A DNA stretch of 38,287 nt, taken from assembly GCF_014138605.1 (NCBI RefSeq), contig NZ_JACJHX010000026.1, positions 1-38,287 of the forward strand, given 5' to 3'. The notes beneath the pieces are model-generated. The model worked only from the letters and a program-made list of their open reading frames with translations. It did no database searches and was not told the origin of the DNA. How positions within the stretch are numbered: the stretch's first letter is position 1; each line of letters opens with the position of its first letter. A program made the position numbers and the translations under genes. Of this stretch, positions 18,635 through 26,797 are shown piece by piece. The DNA comes from Peribacillus huizhouensis (lineage in GTDB: Bacteria > Bacillota > Bacilli > Bacillales > DSM-1321).

Positions 18635-19123
18635 TTAATTTTCTAGCTTCAAATCGAGATCCCGATAATTTTGCTGTCTCAGCGCCTCGTAAACGAGAAT
18701 GGCAGCTGTGTTAGAAAGGTTCAAAGAGCGAACATTTCCAGTCATTGGAATTCGAAGACAGCGGTCTTTTTGCTGTTGGATTACATCTTTTGGCAACCCA
18801 GTAGTCTCCCTGCCAAATAAGAAATAAATTTCACGATCTTGGTCACTGTAATCAAAACTAGTATGTGGTTTTTCACCAAATTTGGACAGATAATAAAAAT
18901 CACCGCCCGCATTTTGTTCAAAAAATTCATCTAATGAATCATAATATTGAATATCAACATGATGCCAATAATCCAGCCCAGCCCTTTTCAAAGCTTTGTC
19001 GTCGGTGGAAAATCCAAGCGGACGGATTAAATGCAGCTTCGTATCAGTTGCTGCACAAGTTCTCGCGATGTTTCCAGTATTGGCCGGAATTTCTGGTTGA
19101 TATAAAACGACATGTATTGCCAC
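18635..19123 (-). CDS. trmL: tRNA (cytidine/uridine(34)-2'-O)-methyltransferase TrmL
   Basis: A 162-residue SPOUT-class methyltransferase that 2'-O-methylates the wobble base of tRNA-Leu isoacceptors using S-adenosylmethionine. The knotted C-terminal motifs are clear: LFGRETTGLP and IPMTGNVRSLNLSNTAAI. The N-terminus IHVVLYQPEIPANTGNIART is also typical of the family. Translation starts at GTG (19123) with AGAGGTGA 7 nt upstream. In B. subtilis the homologue (CspR) lies beside queG and yhbB; the same neighbours appear here. Confidence 0.95.
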   Translation of the reverse strand: MAIHVVLYQPEIPANTGNIARTCAATDTKLHLIRPLGFSTDDKALKRAGLDYWHHVDIQYYDSLDEFFEQNAGGDFYYLSKFGEKPHTSFDYSDQDREIYFLFGRETTGLPKDVIQQQKDRCLRIPMTGNVRSLNLSNTAAILVYEALRQQNYRDLDLKLEN

Positions 19124-19190
19124 GTTCTGTTCACCTCTAGTATAGTCTTTAAACTATATTATATCATTAATTTTCACTTGTGCCTCATCA

Positions 19191-20048
19191 TCAGCTTCCG
19201 TCAAGTATTTTATAAAACTTGTAAACAATTTTAGGTGTATAGGCGCTTGAATCTTCATAAGTCCAATAACGGTGTCTACTATTTGTCGTATGTGCATTCA
19301 CTAGCGGCATTCCATTTTCATCCTTAGCTGTCACAATCAACGAATGATTAAATCGACCGTCTCCTTCAAAGTCAATACAAATAATATCCCCTAAATTCAA
19401 TTGTTCAGCCGACCGAACTTGCTGCGTTCTAACCCCCTTTCCCCCTGCCAGCAACTGCTGGAATGCATTAGCAACCGTCCAACTAAAACTCCAGTTCTTT
19501 CCCGACATCCACCACCCCCTATTTCGATTCGAGCTTCCCCACATCGGAATTCCTCCAGCATGTAAGCATTGTGAAATAAAACTTGAGCAATCATCCGTAA
19601 ACTTTGGATACGCTGGATTAAAATCATTCCACCATCTTTCCGCATATTTCACAGCCTTCAAACGATCATACGTATACTTTATTCTTTCCGAAAACACATC
19701 AATTTTGCGCTCTTCCTGATTCTGACCATATATTCTTTCGTTTTCATAATCACTGACCACTTTTCCATTTTGAAACGTGGCTCGCCTTTCTTCCGTTTCT
19801 TCTTCAATAAAAAAAGTGTCTCGTTGTTTAATAAAATATTGAAGATGAAGATGATAGTCTAATTCTGTTTCATTTTTATTATCATGCCTAGACAGCACTT
19901 GACCTGCTGCCTTAACCCGGACAATTTCTGCTTCCCTTTGTTTTAACAAGTTTTGTTTTCGTTCAAGTTTTCCTTCTACCGCTTCACGCGACTTTCCAAT
20001 ATACTGTTCAATTCGTTTCTGTACAAGTGCTATTAGCTGAATCTTCAA
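19191..20048 (-). CDS. yhbB: Amidase-domain protein, YhbB-like
   Basis: A 285-residue protein with a basic, probably coiled N-terminal region (residues 20-50) and a C-terminal amidase_6 domain related to NlpC/P60 and CHAP cysteine hydrolases. The nucleophile is in DDCSSFISQCLHAGG (Cys154) and the catalytic histidine in FNHSLIV (His235). The family acts on peptide or amide bonds, perhaps in wall peptides of the forespore or mother cell. No signal peptide is visible, so its location is uncertain. The start codon is TTG (20048) after AAGGGGGAG. An R4 remnant touches this ribosome site. Its place between queG and trmL matches the B. subtilis yhb region. Confidence 0.88.
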   Translation of the reverse strand: MKIQLIALVQKRIEQYIGKSREAVEGKLERKQNLLKQREAEIVRVKAAGQVLSRHDNKNETELDYHLHLQYFIKQRDTFFIEEETEERRATFQNGKVVSDYENERIYGQNQEERKIDVFSERIKYTYDRLKAVKYAERWWNDFNPAYPKFTDDCSSFISQCLHAGGIPMWGSSNRNRGWWMSGKNWSFSWTVANAFQQLLAGGKGVRTQQVRSAEQLNLGDIICIDFEGDGRFNHSLIVTAKDENGMPLVNAHTTNSRHRYWTYEDSSAYTPKIVYKFYKILDGS

Positions 20049-20061
20049 ACAAACTCCCCCT

Positions 20062-20086
20062 TAAAATGAAACTTCCATCAGTCGGG
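20062..20086 (+). repeat. R4 remnant E
   Basis: AAAATGAAACTTCCATCAGT followed by CGGG is the left end of R4 (compare AAAGTGAAACTTCAATCAG). It sits immediately upstream of the yhbB ribosome-binding site. The rest of the element is absent. Confidence 0.45.
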
Positions 20087-20260
20087 ATCATATTCCGAAA
20101 AAAGAATGAATTTAAAGTGTTGACCATTTTAGTCTGCATTTTTCGATTATCCACTCCGATGGTTAATTTTAATGAATCGAGGATTGATTATCTTCTAAAT
20201 TAAGAAAGGCATTTATCCGTATGATAAGATATATGTATAAAACTTCGGTAAAAATACAAA

Positions 20261-20300
20261 AAAAGGCTGACCTCGTAATTCCTTACGAAAGGTCAAACCT
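20261..20300 (-). terminator. Terminator after queG
   Basis: TGACCTCGTAA pairs with TTACGAAAGGTCA around TTCC, with one 2-nt bulge. It belongs to the GGTC-GACC hairpin set. A poly-A on the plus strand gives the U-run. Confidence 0.75.
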
Positions 20301-20303
20301 CAT

Positions 20304-21443
20304 TTACTCAGGTATTGCACTAAAACTAAGTCCTTTGTCTATTTCAGCAAGTACCTCTTCGTCCGTTTCTCTTTTACGTGCTTCTTTAAGTACGGATACC
20401 GACTCGTTTCCACCGATTTTGCCAATTGCCCATGCAGCAGTCCCGCGTATGACAGGTCGTGGATCTTCCTTCATAACAGCTATTAAATCAGGTAGTGCAG
20501 TCTCATCTTTAAAATGAGCAAGTGCCAGTATCGCATTTCGTTGGATCGGCTTTTTACCTCGCCAAGATCCTGACGCGTGACCATATTTCTCCTTAAATTC
20601 ACGATTTGAAATCGTAAGTAACGGCTTTAATAATGGTTTTACAAGCTCTGGATCAGGCTCCATTTCTTCATGAAAGTGAAAATCCATACCTTTATTTTTC
20701 GGACAAACGGTCTGACACGTATCACAACCATACAAACGATTACCGATTTTCGTCCGAAATTCCTCTGGTAAGAATCCTTTTGTTTGTGTCAAAAATGCAA
20801 TACAACGCTTTGCATTCAACTGTCCACCTTGAACAAGAGCACCTGTCGGACATACATCTACACATTTATTGCATGTTCCACATTGATCTTCAATCGGTTG
20901 ATCTGGTGCAAAAGGGATGTTTGTAATCATATCACCTAAATAAACATAAGAGCCAAATTCAGGGGTAATAACTGCACAGTTCTTCCCACTCCAACCAATC
21001 CCAGCGCGCTCGGCAACAGCTCTATCAACTAGTTCGCCAGTATCGACCATTGATTTCGCCATGGCCCCTGGCACTTTTTCCTTAATAAAGTCCTCAAGCA
21101 GTTGCAGTTTCTTACGTAGGACAATATGATAATCCTGTCCCCAAGAAGCTCGGCAAAAAATCCCTCGACGTTCGCCTTTCTTGCTTTGTGGCGCGTTCTT
21201 CATTTTCGAAGGATAGGCGAGCGCAATCGAAATGATTGATCTCGGTTCATTGAAAATTAATGTCGGATCCACTCTTTTATCGATATCTGGCTCTTCAAAG
21301 CCAGATTGGTAACCTAATTCCTGCTGTCGAATAAGTAAATTCTTCATTTCCTGAAACGTTGAAGCCGTTGTAAAACCGATTTTATCTATACCAATTTCCT
21401 TACTATATTGAATCACTTCTTGTTTAAATGCATCTATATCCAC
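20304..21443 (-). CDS. queG: Epoxyqueuosine reductase QueG
   Basis: A 379-residue cobalamin- and Fe-S-dependent enzyme that reduces epoxyqueuosine to queuosine in tRNA, the last step of queuosine synthesis. The two ferredoxin-like clusters are visible: CGTCNKCVDVCP (Cys188, 191, 194, 198) and CDTCQTVCP (Cys240, 243, 247), with Cys214 available as the remaining ligand. The conserved MVDTGELVDRAVAERAGIGW block holds the catalytic aspartate (Asp134). The C-terminus carries a HEAT-like/PBS repeat region (about residues 305-370). The GTG at 21443 is preferred because AGGAG is 8 nt upstream; a TTG-initiated frame at 21461 is less likely. It is upstream of yhbB. Confidence 0.95.
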   Translation of the reverse strand: MDIDAFKQEVIQYSKEIGIDKIGFTTASTFQEMKNLLIRQQELGYQSGFEEPDIDKRVDPTLIFNEPRSIISIALAYPSKMKNAPQSKKGERRGIFCRASWGQDYHIVLRKKLQLLEDFIKEKVPGAMAKSMVDTGELVDRAVAERAGIGWSGKNCAVITPEFGSYVYLGDMITNIPFAPDQPIEDQCGTCNKCVDVCPTGALVQGGQLNAKRCIAFLTQTKGFLPEEFRTKIGNRLYGCDTCQTVCPKNKGMDFHFHEEMEPDPELVKPLLKPLLTISNREFKEKYGHASGSWRGKKPIQRNAILALAHFKDETALPDLIAVMKEDPRPVIRGTAAWAIGKIGGNESVSVLKEARKRETDEEVLAEIDKGLSFSAIPE

Positions 21444-21710
21444 ATTATTCACTCCTATCAACTAACTAAAAGTGTGTGTTCAAAAAGGAGGATAAAAAGA
21501 TCCTAGAATTTCGCGTGGTCATCGTCTCTAGACCTGCGCGTATACAGAATACATGAGAACCGAACATGCACAGTTCATTCATGAGCGACGAAGAAATTCG
21601 ACTGCAATTTTTACCGGACTTATTGAACAACATCTAAAAGAAGCCTACTCAATATTAAACCTACGTCATCTATGATAAACTATATCCAACCATTTTTGGA
21701 GGTGAAAGGT

Positions 21711-22376
21711 TTGGAAGTTCAGATTGATGCCATACTCCGTGATAAAATTCCCAATTTTAAAGCAGGCCTTATTTTTTATCAAAATATTGCAGTAGGCGAC
21801 TCGCCACAAATGATCAAAGGGAGACTCCAACTATTTCAGGAATCGATTTTCTTTGATCTTCAAGACAAAGTAATAAACGACATTTCTGGAATTAAAGAAT
21901 GGCGACAAACATTCAAAGCGATCGGAACCAATCCATCACGCTACAGACCATCTGTTGAAGCTCTCTATCGCCGAATTCAAAAACAAAATTACATTCAGCC
22001 TGTCCATTCTGCCATCGACATAAACAATTTCTTTTCGCTACAATACGAGGTGCCAATCGGCATTTATGATCTCGATCAAATAGCCGGAGATGTCACGCTA
22101 AAAATCGGCGATGAAACCGATCAATACGATGGGTTAAACGGCCGCAGTAATTCCATGAAAGGGATGATTACATCAACTGACAAAAATGGACCTTTCGGCA
22201 GTCCTTTCGTTGATTCAGAGCGGACCAAAGTTACGGAAACAACAACCTCTGCCCTGCAAATCATTTACCTAAAACAACAGACTTCATTAGAAGAAGCAGA
22301 TAAACTGACGCAATCACTAATGAAGATGTTTCTACAAGTTCATGGCGGTGAAGGGATTTATACAATCGTTAATTAG
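21711..22376 (+). CDS. B3/B4 tRNA-binding domain protein
   Basis: A 221-residue protein resembling the B3/B4 domain of the phenylalanyl-tRNA synthetase beta chain, which senses mischarged amino acids. Free-standing relatives may deacylate or bind tRNA, but no activity is proven. Family features include IGTNPSRYRPSVEALYRRI, the PIGIYDLDQIAGD segment and a polar GLNGRSN loop. The start is TTG at 21711, with GGAGGTG 6 nt upstream. An ATG-initiated frame from 21672 has no ribosome site. Most of the 267 nt upstream is empty; a short frame there is discussed under rejected items. Confidence 0.85.
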   Translation: MEVQIDAILRDKIPNFKAGLIFYQNIAVGDSPQMIKGRLQLFQESIFFDLQDKVINDISGIKEWRQTFKAIGTNPSRYRPSVEALYRRIQKQNYIQPVHSAIDINNFFSLQYEVPIGIYDLDQIAGDVTLKIGDETDQYDGLNGRSNSMKGMITSTDKNGPFGSPFVDSERTKVTETTTSALQIIYLKQQTSLEEADKLTQSLMKMFLQVHGGEGIYTIVN

Positions 22377-22387
22377 CCGTACATAGC

Positions 22388-22427
22388 TAAACACCGTCCA
22401 TATCATCGGACGGTGTTTAGGTTTTTC
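22388..22427 (+). terminator. Strong intrinsic terminator
   Basis: TAAACACCGTCC and GGACGGTGTTTA (22388-22399, 22408-22419) form a 12-bp perfect stem followed by GGTTTTTC. It ends the B3/B4 gene. Confidence 0.9.
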
Positions 22428-22535
22428 TGAACTAAGCTAATAAAATTTTCCAGATACAGCAACGCCATAACAAATTTTCACAAGGACGAATACTTTTCAT
22501 GCGAGATTTTTATAATTAACAAACACTTTTGACCT

Positions 22536-23501
22536 TTATGGAATCAATAAAATTTTTCCGGTGCTGTTTCTGCTTTCTAACAATTTATGCGCATCCGCGC
22601 CATCCTTTAACGAGAATGTAGTAGGTTCTTTCAATACTAGTTTTCCTTCAGCAATCCAGTTAAACAATTGTTTTGACCGAGTATTTCTTTCCTCATATGA
22701 AGTTAAAACATTCCAAAGATCGCCGCCAGTCAGCGTTTTTGATGTATCCATCAGCATACGAGGATCGACTGGAGCAGGATCTCCACCTGCCATGCCATAA
22801 AATACAACCGTACCACCGATTTTTGTCGTTTCAAAACTGTCTGCTAAAGTCGAACCCACGGACTCATACACAACGTCCACTCCATGACCTTTCGTTACTT
22901 CCTTCACTTTTTCACTCCATTGTTCTTCGTATAGGAATACATGATCCGCTCCAGCTGAAATAGCAGCCTCCGCCTTAATTGCTGAAGAGGTTAGTCCAAT
23001 GACCTGACTACCAAGCAGTTTAGCAATCTGAACAAGTAGCTGGCCAACGCCTCCTGCCGCCGCATGAACAAGAACAGAGTTTCCTGCTTTGACTTCAAAA
23101 CTATCTTTTGTTAAATAATGTGCAGTTAATCCTTGAAGCAAAACAGATGAGGCCGTTTCAAAAGAAATATCGTCTGGTAACAAAATAGCTTTTTCAATAG
23201 GAACAGCAACTAATTCTGCATTTGCAAACGGCACATCTGCAAACGCGATTCGATCGCCAACCTTTATATTTGTGATGCCATCACCTACTTGCTCTACGAT
23301 ACCAGAACCTTCATACCCTAATATATAAGGTGGAAGACCTGCTAAATGATAATTGCCCTTCCTTCTGTAAACATCGGCAAAGTTCAATCCTATTGCCTTC
23401 ATTCTCACCAATATTTCGCCTTCCTTAATGGAAGGATCTGATATCTCTTTATAGCGCAATACATCTGGGCCACCAAACGATTCAAAGATTAATGCTTTCA
23501 T
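22536..23501 (-). CDS. NADPH:quinone oxidoreductase, zinc-independent MDR family
   Basis: A 321-residue enzyme of the quinone-oxidoreductase (QOR) branch of medium-chain dehydrogenases. It should use NADPH to reduce quinones or other electrophilic enones. The nucleotide-binding motif HAAAGGVGQ (residues 146-154) is intact, and structural zinc cysteines are absent, as usual for QOR. LNFADVYRRKG and LGYEGSGIV are family signatures. The ATG follows GGGGTAG, a modest ribosome site. A palindrome 31 nt upstream suggests local repression. It is monocistronic. Confidence 0.9.
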   Translation of the reverse strand: MKALIFESFGGPDVLRYKEISDPSIKEGEILVRMKAIGLNFADVYRRKGNYHLAGLPPYILGYEGSGIVEQVGDGITNIKVGDRIAFADVPFANAELVAVPIEKAILLPDDISFETASSVLLQGLTAHYLTKDSFEVKAGNSVLVHAAAGGVGQLLVQIAKLLGSQVIGLTSSAIKAEAAISAGADHVFLYEEQWSEKVKEVTKGHGVDVVYESVGSTLADSFETTKIGGTVVFYGMAGGDPAPVDPRMLMDTSKTLTGGDLWNVLTSYEERNTRSKQLFNWIAEGKLVLKEPTTFSLKDGADAHKLLESRNSTGKILLIP

Positions 23502-23531
23502 TTTACTACCCCGTTTCTACTTATATGAATG

Positions 23532-23549
23532 GGTACATACGTACGTACC
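23532..23549. promoter_or_regulatory. Possible operator of the quinone oxidoreductase gene
   Basis: GGTACATACGTACGTACC is an 18-bp palindrome matching its own complement at 16 of 18 positions. It is 31 nt upstream of the ATG, where a TetR- or MarR-type repressor would sit. No such regulator gene lies nearby. Confidence 0.4.
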
Positions 23550-23592
23550 GTTAAGCATTAATGGAACTGATGAAGTTTTAAAACTCAATAAC

Positions 23593-23615
23593 CATTATTA
23601 TTATTATTATTATTA
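23593..23615. repeat. ATT trinucleotide microsatellite
   Basis: Seven to eight consecutive ATT units, followed by further TTAT-rich sequence to about 23635. It lies between the quinone oxidoreductase leader and the tRNA-Gly terminators. Confidence 0.7.
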
Positions 23616-23653
23616 TTTTATTATTTAATATCATTATCTAGCTATTCCCACTT

Positions 23654-23690
23654 AAAAAGGACCTAACCTCTTAACGAGATCAAATCCTTG
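23654..23690. terminator. Imperfect GGTC-type hairpin
   Basis: AAAGGACCTAACCTC faces GAGATCAAATCCTT with several mismatches. It looks like a decayed member of the GGTC-GACC terminator set. Confidence 0.35.
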
Positions 23691-23697
23691 TAAAACA

Positions 23698-23742
23698 TAA
23701 AAAAACGCAATGCGTCGTTCTCTATGTAACGAAACACTGCGT
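23698..23742 (-). terminator. Terminator after tRNA-Gly(TCC)
   Basis: On the minus strand AACGCAGTGTTTCGTT pairs with AACGACGCATTGCGTT and runs directly into TTTTTATG. This is a strong terminator. Confidence 0.8.
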
Positions 23743-23754
23743 TAGTAGCTATGT

Positions 23755-23829
23755 ATGGAGCGGGTGAAGAGAATCGAACTCTCATCATCAGCTTGGAAGG
23801 CTGAGGTTTTACCACTAAACTACACCCGC
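23755..23829 (-). tRNA. tRNA-Gly(TCC)
   Basis: Full cloverleaf on the minus strand: acceptor GCGGGTG/CACCCGC, anticodon loop CTTCCAA (anticodon TCC), T-loop GTTCGATTC, 3' CCA encoded. It is a solitary tRNA with its own terminator. Confidence 0.95.
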
Positions 23830-24198
23830 ATGTAATTTGTCGAAATTTGCGTTTCCTTATCAACAAAATTAATTATATATCTCTTTCATGACTTTTGCAA
23901 CCTTTTTATTAAATTCTAGGATGCTTTCGTTAAATTGGAAAAGTCCTCCATAGGAGAACTTTTTCACGCAACTAATACTCTTACTATTATGATATGTATG
24001 ACCTCGGTCTTTTTCGGATTCTGAATTCGATCACATACATCTTTTAACGCTATGCCTCATTCCGGATCTGTTCTTGAATAAGAATTTTTATATACACAAG
24101 CTATGCTGCAATTCGGTAAATCTTCCTTAGAAAAATTTCTGTTTTCCAAAGTAGAGCGAATCGTCTAAATATCCAAATTTTATCATTTTAAATTTTTT
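23830..24198. other. Intergenic stretch with one hairpin
   Basis: AT-rich and without a believable gene. At 23939-23964 AAAAGT-CTCC pairs with GGAG-ACTTTTT around ATA with one symmetric mismatch, a possible terminator for the HAD gene or part of the tRNA promoter region. The rest shows nothing. Confidence 0.4.
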
Positions 24199-24984
24199 TT
24201 ATTTTAATGACTGCAAAATCGGATACAGCTCTTCTAAATGAGTAATCTCATAAGTAGGAATTACTTCATTACGTTCTTTCTCGTGTCGATTAATCCAGAC
24301 AGACTGAATGCCTAAGCGGGATGCCCCGAGGATGTCTGTCATTAAATTATCGCCTACCATTAAGACTTCATCCTTACTTACACCCATACGTTCTAATGCA
24401 TGTTCGAAAATGGATGTGTCTGGCTTACCTTTACCGAATGCTCCAGAAATAACAATATGATCAAAATATGGAACAAGTTCAGGAGTAATCGCTAGTTTCG
24501 TATTTTGTAATTCTGGTGAACCATTTGTCAGCAATAATAAACGATATTGATCATGCAGCTCATCCAATACCTGGAACGTTTCGTCATAAAGAAAAGGGCG
24601 CTTTTTCCGCTCTTGAGGGAAGCGTTCTGCTAATTCAGCACCGAATTCTTCATCATTAATCCCAAGCGACTTTAAGCCCCTAATCCAAGAATCCCGGCGG
24701 TAGACTGGTGCATACTCCTTCATCTTTCCAAATTCTATCCCCTCATCACCGAAATCCCCCCACAATCCTTCAAAAGGGTTAATACCAATCATTTGTGTAA
24801 ATGAATAGGTATCATACGATGCATAAAGCTCCCGCGCTTCTTCACGCACCGCTTCCTCTAATTGCTCAGCATCTACTTCATATTTCTCTGCGGCATACTC
24901 ACAAGTAGCTTTAAATGCTTCACTTATACTTTTTTGGTCCCATAGAAGGGTATCATCCAAGTCAAAAAAGATCGCTTTAATCAA
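24199..24984 (-). CDS. HAD-superfamily phosphatase, YsaA-like
   Basis: A 261-residue soluble phosphohydrolase. Motif I is DLDDT near the N-terminus, motif II is LLTNG, motif III lies in KGKPD, and motif IV is [13 protein letters not shown]. The long helical cap with [14 protein letters not shown] resembles B. subtilis YsaA, to my recollection linked to phosphoserine phosphatase activity; that assignment is not proven here. TTG at 24984 is favoured because AGGAG is 9 nt away. A TTG two codons earlier (24990) is only 3 nt from it. The gene stands alone. Confidence 0.85.
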   Translation of the reverse strand: MIKAIFFDLDDTLLWDQKSISEAFKATCEYAAEKYEVDAEQLEEAVREEARELYASYDTYSFTQMIGINPFEGLWGDFGDEGIEFGKMKEYAPVYRRDSWIRGLKSLGINDEEFGAELAERFPQERKKRPFLYDETFQVLDELHDQYRLLLLTNGSPELQNTKLAITPELVPYFDHIVISGAFGKGKPDTSIFEHALERMGVSKDEVLMVGDNLMTDILGASRLGIQSVWINRHEKERNEVIPTYEITHLEELYPILQSLK

Positions 24985-25175
24985 GTTCAACAGCTCCTAG
25001 TACAGATTATGTATACCTATATCATATACAGATTTGACTTAGATGAAAAGAGAGAAAAAAGAGTCCCCATAAGATTGATTGCTTTTTTCACTATTTATTA
25101 TGAAATTAATAAATAGTTTTACATAACCTTTCATTATCAAAAAACTTTTTTGAAGAATTCGCGAACTATAAAACT

Positions 25176-25214
25176 AAAAAGAGAGAAAAGCCATTAACTG
25201 CTTCTCTCTCTTTT
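25176..25214 (-). terminator. Terminator of the gntP-scoA-scoB operon
   Basis: AAAAAGAGAGA..AGC pairs with GCT..CTCTCTCTTTT around CATTAACT, with A-run and T-run on either side. It follows the R3 repeat downstream of scoB. A second AT-only hairpin (CTATTTATT/AATAAATAG, 25091-25116) lies further on. Confidence 0.8.
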
Positions 25215-25225
25215 ATAAGACGGAC

Positions 25226-25386
25226 ATGAGGACCGGACTTCGAGACTCACTAAAATAGCCAATCCACTTAGCTGGTATACTGATTTTACCGAAAAAGCAT
25301 CCAAAATTCCGGATCCGCACCGCCATTGATTAAGTGAGTGTAGCGTGGTACAGAATTAAACCTCCAAGATAAATGGTGGCGTTTTA
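25226..25386. repeat. R3 repeat copy after scoB
   Basis: It aligns with 5474-5610: GGACTTCGAG, TAGCCAATCCACTTAG, TATACTGA, TTCCGGATCCGCACCGCCAT and a final AATGGTGGCGTTTT. The CGCCATT and AATGGTGGCG blocks can pair, so the copy may fold. The position, just past the last gene of an operon, is the same as for the other copy. Confidence 0.6.
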
Positions 25387-25409
25387 AATCATGAAGCTAC
25401 AACACCAAA

Positions 25410-26060
25410 TTAGTTATTTACTTTCAGCGTTTCACTCACCACAAATTCCGCTTCCGTCGTTTCTTTTACTTCTTCAAGGGTAACCCCTTTTTGCAGCTCC
25501 ACTAATTCCATTCCTGATTCCGGGAAATGGAACACTGCTAAGTCCGTGATTAGGCAATGAACGACGCCTTGACCGGTTAGTGGCAAAGTACAGGTCTTCT
25601 TAACTTTGGATTCTCCATGCTTATTCACATGGTCCATGATTACAACTATTCGTTTAGCGCCTTGCACTAAGTCCATTGCGCCACCCATTCCTTTTACCAT
25701 TTTCCCAGGAATCATCCAATTTGCTAAATCTCCTTTTTCGGAAACCTCCATCCCACCAAGAATAGCAAGATCAATATGGCCACCGCGAATCATTGAAAAT
25801 GATTCAGCGCTATCGAAATAGGAAGCACCGGCTTTTGCTGTGACTGTTTCTTTGCCGGCATTGATCAAGTCCGGATCTACTTCGAGATCTGTCGGATATG
25901 CCCCAATTCCAAGTAAGCCATTTTCTGATTGCAGCATGACATCAACATCTTCTGGAATCATATTGGCAATCAGGGTAGGCATCCCGATTCCTAAATTCAC
26001 ACACATTCCATCTTGTAATTCTTTAACTGCACGTTCTAGAATACGTTTTCTTCCAGACAT
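25410..26060 (-). CDS. scoB: 3-oxoacid CoA-transferase subunit B
   Basis: A 216-residue beta subunit of the acetoacetate:succinyl-CoA transferase type. It carries the catalytic glutamate in LQSENGLLGIG (Glu46), which forms the enzyme-CoA thioester, and GGHIDLAILGGMEV. With subunit A it moves CoA onto acetoacetate. The ATG follows AAAGGGGAGGG. It is 15 nt downstream of scoA and surely co-translated. It is the last gene of the gntP-scoA-scoB operon, comparable to yxjC-scoA-scoB in B. subtilis. Confidence 0.95.
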   Translation of the reverse strand: MSGRKRILERAVKELQDGMCVNLGIGMPTLIANMIPEDVDVMLQSENGLLGIGAYPTDLEVDPDLINAGKETVTAKAGASYFDSAESFSMIRGGHIDLAILGGMEVSEKGDLANWMIPGKMVKGMGGAMDLVQGAKRIVVIMDHVNKHGESKVKKTCTLPLTGQGVVHCLITDLAVFHFPESGMELVELQKGVTLEEVKETTEAEFVVSETLKVNN

Positions 26061-26075
26061 AACAAACCCTCCCCT

Positions 26076-26771
26076 TTATGCGTTAGCTGTTGTAAGCCTT
26101 TCAATTCGCTTCTCATATTTCTCACCAACAAACACTTTTTGAACGTACACGCCAGACGTATGGATATCATCCGGATTCAGTTCACCGATTCCTACCATCT
26201 CTTCGACCTCTGCGATCGTCATCTTTCCTGCAGTGGCGACTACGGGATTAAAGTTTCTAGCCGTTTTCCGATAAACAAGGTTGCCAAATGGATCTGCTTT
26301 CCACGCCTTCACAAACGCGAAATCGCCAACAATCCCTTTTTCCATAATATATGTTTTCCCATCAAACTCTTTATGCTCTTTCCCTTTAGCTACCTCTGTC
26401 CCGACGCCTGTAGCTGTATAAAAGGCGGGAATTCCAGCTCCTCCAGCTCGCAAGCGTTCAGCAAGTGTACCTTGAGGAACAAGTTCTACCTCAAGTTCAC
26501 CACTTAAAAATTGTTGTTCAAACAGTTTATTTTCACCTACATAAGAAGCGACCATTTTTTTTATTTGTTTATTTTCCAAAAGCAAACCAAGTCCCCAATC
26601 GTCGACACCGCAATTATTGCTGACAATCGTTAAATCTTTTACTCCTTTATCTCGTAAACTGGTAATTAATTTTTCTGGAATCCCACATAAACCGAAGCCA
26701 CCTACAACAATTGTCGAACCATCCTTAATTTGATGTATTACTTCGTCTAATGATGATAGAACTTTACTCAT
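26076..26771 (-). CDS. scoA: 3-oxoacid CoA-transferase subunit A
   Basis: A 231-residue alpha subunit with the glycine-rich CoA-binding motif [10 protein letters not shown] (residues 24-33) and the family's [15 protein letters not shown] segment. It pairs with the downstream beta subunit to activate acetoacetate to acetoacetyl-CoA. The expected CoA donor is succinyl-CoA; acetyl-CoA is possible. It begins 26 nt after the gntP stop. Confidence 0.95.
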   Translation of the reverse strand: MSKVLSSLDEVIHQIKDGSTIVVGGFGLCGIPEKLITSLRDKGVKDLTIVSNNCGVDDWGLGLLLENKQIKKMVASYVGENKLFEQQFLSGELEVELVPQGTLAERLRAGGAGIPAFYTATGVGTEVAKGKEHKEFDGKTYIMEKGIVGDFAFVKAWKADPFGNLVYRKTARNFNPVVATAGKMTIAEVEEMVGIGELNPDDIHTSGVYVQKVFVGEKYEKRIERLTTANA

Positions 26772-26797
26772 TTTTCCATCTCCATTCTTTCGTATTT

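Noticed and set aside
21566..21637. 23-codon frame (MHSSFMSDEEIRLQFLPDLL...) before the B3/B4 gene
   Set aside because: The reading looks protein-like, but there is no ribosome-binding site before the ATG, and it may be chance or a gene relic.
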